From positions 1 to 7,994 of the forward strand of contig DAOUWN010000080.1 of the NCBI GenBank assembly GCA_030667105.1: a stretch of 7,994 nt of DNA, read 5' to 3'. Under the pieces are notes generated by a model. That model worked only from the letters and a program-made list of their open reading frames with translations. It searched no databases and was not told the DNA's origin. Numbering within the stretch: position 1 is the stretch's first letter; every line of letters begins with the position of its first letter. Of the stretch, positions 5,418 through 7,994 are shown piece by piece. Both the position numbers and the translations under genes were made by a program. Origin of the DNA: Deltaproteobacteria bacterium. Lineage in GTDB: Bacteria > Desulfobacterota > Desulfobacteria > C00003060.

Positions 5418-6539
5418 ATGCCGAATCCATTTACATTGCGCTTCATTCCCCCTCGTTCTCCCTTCTGTGACCGGGGCGAGGAACTGGGTGAACTTGCTTC
5501 TCATGCAAGGAATAAGGCCAATGTGGTTTTGTTTTCCCCTCGCAGGTACGGCAAGACTTCCCTGGTAAAGCAGGTCCAGGCAGGACTGAAAAAGGATGGG
5601 TTCTTTACCTTTTACATCGATTTCTTCATGGTCACATCCGTAAACGATCTTGTTGAAAGGATTGCCAAAGCAGTCTATGCCGTTTTGCACCAGCATGAGT
5701 CCCTTCTCAAAAAGGGAGCGAGATTTCTTAAAACCTTTAAAACCTTCCGGCCTGTGTTCACACCCACTGCCGAGGGGGGCATCTCCCTGACTGTAGAGCC
5801 GATTTCCGTGGCACTGTCTGGCATGGACCTGCTTGACAAGGTGATGGAGGAATTAGGGATCTTTATTGGCCATGAGCCTGCACCGGCACATATTGTCTTC
5901 GATGAATTCCAGGAGATCACCGAGCTGAAGAAGACTCCTGTGGAAGGCCTTCTCAGAAAACACATCCAGGCACATCAGGCTTCATACTTCTTTGTGGGCA
6001 GCCGGAGAAGGATCCTTGTTGATATTTTTAGCCAGAGGAGCCGGCCTTTCTATCAAAGCGCCATCATGTGTCCCCTCCAGGCCTTGCCCCACGGGGAGCT
6101 CGCGGCCTTCTTGGTCCGCCAGTTCAAAAGGGGCGGAAAGCAGTGCTCTAAGAAGATGGCTGAACGGATCTCAACCAGGGTTTTTCAGTATCCCTATTAC
6201 GCCCAGGCCCTGGCCTATAACGTCTATGAGGTGTGCGGCAAGGTGGTGACAGAAGGAGATATTGAGACCGCCTTTGAGAAACTCCTGGCATCGGAAAGGT
6301 ACGGATATGAAGCCATCGTGCAGGGGTTAACCGGTCCCCAGATCGCACTTCTGCGCGCCCTGGCTACGGATCCAAATTCGTAGATCCTCTCCACCGACTT
6401 CATGTCCCGCCACAAACTCTCTTTGGGCGGGATTCAATATGGGCAAAAGAAGCTAGAGGAACTCGATTTGATTGAGAAGCAAAAGGGTGTTTGGCGTGTT
6501 GTGGATCCGGTCTTTGGCTGTTGGCTGTCTAGATACTAG
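5418..6539 (+). pseudogene. P-loop ATPase (archaeal-ATPase/STAND-like), interrupted by an in-frame amber codon
   Basis: The first part (5418-6383) is 321 codons ending in TAG 6381-6383. The same frame then continues without another stop for 51 codons to TAG 6537-6539. That continuation (STDFMSRHKLSLGGIQYGQKK and so on) matches the winged-helix tail expected for these ATPases, so the ancestral protein was 373 aa. It has a Walker A SPRRYGKTS (40-48), where Ser replaces the usual first Gly, Walker B HIVFDEFQEI (158-167, Asp162 and Glu163) and a sensor-like FFVGSRRR (191-198). A helical region follows, then the winged helix from about 305. Such proteins are often single-gene P-loop NTPases of uncertain role; I make no functional claim. 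The truncated product would keep the ATPase core but lose most of the winged helix. It could also be a recent nonsense mutation, a sequencing error, or readthrough. Confidence 0.8.
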
Positions 6540-6581
6540 ATATGGCAGATAACTGAAGACCCCATTTCCATCCCCCCTGCT

Positions 6582-6652
6582 CCGTTACCCCCTACACGTA
6601 ACACTTAAAACGTAAGACCTAATACGTGACACCTGATCTCTTAACACCAAAT
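6582..6652. repeat. 14-bp tandem repeats, about five units
   Basis: Three clear units start at 6596, 6610 and 6624: ACGTAACACTTAAA, ACGTAAGACCTAAT and ACGTGACACCTGAT. Degenerate units flank them on both sides (6582-6595 and about 6638-6652). The period is 14 bases, close to one and a half helix turns. It lies between the ATPase end and the 3' end of the convergent transporter gene, in non-coding DNA. I recall similar ACGTAACAC-type arrays between genes in deltaproteobacteria, which is not verified here. Confidence 0.65.
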
Positions 6653-6782
6653 GTTTTCCCCATGTCTTTCCCGATTATAGCCCCCAAAAAATAGCAATAT
6701 AATCAGTATAATAAATACGATACTAATTTACAAATGGACGTCCCGGAAAATTCCAAAATGGTAGCAGATTTTGCCAAACATG

Positions 6783-7643
6783 TTAAAACCTCAGCAGGAT
6801 GATCGAGGCTATGGTCAGTGAAATACCGAGTATTCTCAAATGCGTCAGTTTTTCTCTGTAAATCACGACAGACAAAATTATCGCGATGACAAAATGCATA
6901 CCGGTTATGGAAGCAATGATGGAGAGTGGTCCCATAGAAAGGGCCTTTAAGAATGAGTAAAACCCAGCAAAATTGATTAGGCCCATGACCAAACCGATGA
7001 TTAATGCATCCTTGTGACCTGCACTGGCATCTCCTGTCTGCAATTTCTTTCTTATTCCCAAAGAAAACGATGTTGCACATATGTATGAAAGTGCCATGAA
7101 GGCCATTTTGTTTGTGTGCATGGCAGCAAATTTGCTGGAGATCGAAGCGATAGCACCGCACAAGACGGAAATGAATATGAAGATAAAGCTAAGCTTTGTT
7201 TTTCTATAAGATATTTTCTTCTCCTCGAGTCGTCGCGACAAGATAACCATAGCAGCCACAGCAAGAGCAATCCCCACGGCCTGATAAGCGGACAAATCAT
7301 CTTCAAAAACAATGATCGAAAATATCACGACAAGGACGACATTTAGCCTGATGATTGGATATACTATGGAAGCAGGTATGTATCTAAGTGCCTCTATGTG
7401 AGCCACTGTGCCGACAAGAAAGGCACTACCATTTGTGAGGGCGATTAATAGTAGAAATTGGATATTTGTAACAGACTGTTTGAGAACAAGGAACAGAATT
7501 GAACTCAGAACAGACACTGTAGCCATAAAATATAAGGTTGTCAGGGCAGTATTGCACCTTCTTTCAGCAGAGACCTTGTAGAAGAATCTCTGTGTGCCCA
7601 TAAAAAACAACGCCATTATTGCAAAGGTATGCCAACTCGCCAT
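6783..7643 (-). CDS. EamA/DMT-superfamily membrane transporter
   Basis: This 286-aa, very hydrophobic protein has about ten predicted membrane helices in two similar halves (first half to about residue 137, second from about 148), the layout of EamA-type drug/metabolite transporters in the inner membrane. The first half contains the family-like turn EALRYIPASIVYPI. The second half has the matching FLKALSMGPLSIIASITGMHFVIA, given here in outline, followed by the typical YREKLTHLRILGISLTIASI ending. Basic loops (around 140-150 and 197-200) suggest cytoplasmic positions. The start is ATG 7641-7643, with AGGAAA about 6 nt upstream, and the stop is TAA. The substrate cannot be predicted; relatives export amino acids, sugars or other metabolites. 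It looks intact, unlike its neighbours. The gene is convergent with the ATPase. Confidence 0.88.
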   Translation of the reverse strand: MASWHTFAIMALFFMGTQRFFYKVSAERRCNTALTTLYFMATVSVLSSILFLVLKQSVTNIQFLLLIALTNGSAFLVGTVAHIEALRYIPASIVYPIIRLNVVLVVIFSIIVFEDDLSAYQAVGIALAVAAMVILSRRLEEKKISYRKTKLSFIFIFISVLCGAIASISSKFAAMHTNKMAFMALSYICATSFSLGIRKKLQTGDASAGHKDALIIGLVMGLINFAGFYSFLKALSMGPLSIIASITGMHFVIAIILSVVIYREKLTHLRILGISLTIASIILLRF

Positions 7644-7692
7644 GATCGGTTTCCTAGAGCAAGGCCATGTAACGTGGAAGGCCTACCGGTGT

Positions 7693-7721
7693 TGTATAAA
7701 TCTCCTGGCCGAAAGAATCAA
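7693..7721 (-). promoter_or_regulatory. Possible promoter of the transporter gene
   Basis: On the minus strand, TTGATT (7716-7721), a 17-base spacer and TATACA (7693-7698) form a moderate sigma-70 match. The start point would be near 7686, about 43 nt before the ATG. It lies just past the stop of the remnant at 7735. Confidence 0.35.
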
Positions 7722-7734
7722 GGTGGGCTTTTGG

Positions 7735-7993
7735 TCAAATCAACTGTCCACAAAGGTAGGGCGATCCGTAAGCGGGGGGCAATTGTTGTTGTATTTCCTC
7801 GTCGAGCAAGGCGAACATGTCCCCATGAAAGGGTCCCTCAACATCATCCCCATACAGGTTTGCCGGAATTCCGAAAATTCCGGGGGCACTATAGGCGTGG
7901 AACAGGCTACGTTAGTGCAGAACGGGCACAGATTACAGGACGAAGTTTCTTCCACGGGGTTCCTTTGACGCGACCAGTCTGATTCGTGTTCGG
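7735..7993 (-). pseudogene. Unidentified 3' gene end, probably frameshifted
   Basis: The minus-strand frame 7735-7911 (58 codons, no usable start, stop TGA 7735-7737) has a coding-like pattern with many G-first codons. It contains the sensible stretches YSAPGIFGIPANLYGDD and EGPFHGDMFALLDEE. Just upstream, the coding-like signal moves to the neighbouring frame (7909-7993, containing RVKGTPWKKLRPVICARSA), which ends at TAG 7907-7909. Joining the two needs one frameshift near 7905-7920. I do not recognise the family. A competing frame is open from 7740 to the edge and is cysteine-rich, but its codon pattern looks less natural. The gene continues beyond the right edge. Confidence 0.35.
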
Positions 7994-7994
7994 C

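Noticed and set aside
6582..6652. CRISPR array
   Set aside because: Units are 14 bases, contiguous and without spacers; no cas genes are present.
7594..7982. Plus-strand frames of 117 and 124 codons at the right end
   Set aside because: One is highly arginine-rich and both cross the transporter start. The codon pattern favours the minus strand.

Overview
The window looks like chromosomal DNA of a sulfate-reducing or related anaerobic deltaproteobacterium (Desulfobacterota). This is an inference. It rests on a Tat-exported formate dehydrogenase catalytic subunit of the sulfate-reducer type, a paired hisS-aspS locus, and a 179-bp intergenic repeat of a kind I associate with such genomes. No rRNA, tRNA, CRISPR array or intact transposase is visible.

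Layout. Positions 2-565 (minus) hold the N-terminal 188 codons of the formate dehydrogenase alpha subunit. The gene runs off the left edge about four codons before the expected selenocysteine or cysteine position. Positions 566-1107 are a long non-coding stretch with a 179-bp inverted-terminal-repeat element directly against the fdh ribosome binding site, a perfect 10-2-10 palindrome, and a near-consensus sigma-70 promoter pointing at fdh. Positions 1108-4247 (minus) carry hisS followed by aspS, an intact two-gene tRNA-synthetase operon.

Positions 4248-6539 form a patch of gene remains. It contains a truncated HAD-hydrolase start, a small SEC-C zinc-motif protein, an unidentified short frame, an isochorismatase-family pseudogene with an amber codon inside a conserved block, and a P-loop ATPase cut by an in-frame amber codon, with the rest of the protein still readable downstream. 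A run of 14-bp tandem repeats follows (about 6582-6652). Positions 6783-7643 (minus) encode an intact EamA/DMT-type membrane transporter. The right edge (7735-7993, minus) holds the probably frameshifted 3' end of a gene I cannot identify.

How it fits together. The left half is housekeeping and energy metabolism: protein synthesis, and periplasmic formate oxidation under its own regulated promoter. The right half looks like an eroding accessory region between the synthetase operon and the transporter. I see no convincing new multi-gene system. The most informative items are the operator, promoter and repeat-element arrangement upstream of fdh, and the cluster of amber-interrupted genes.
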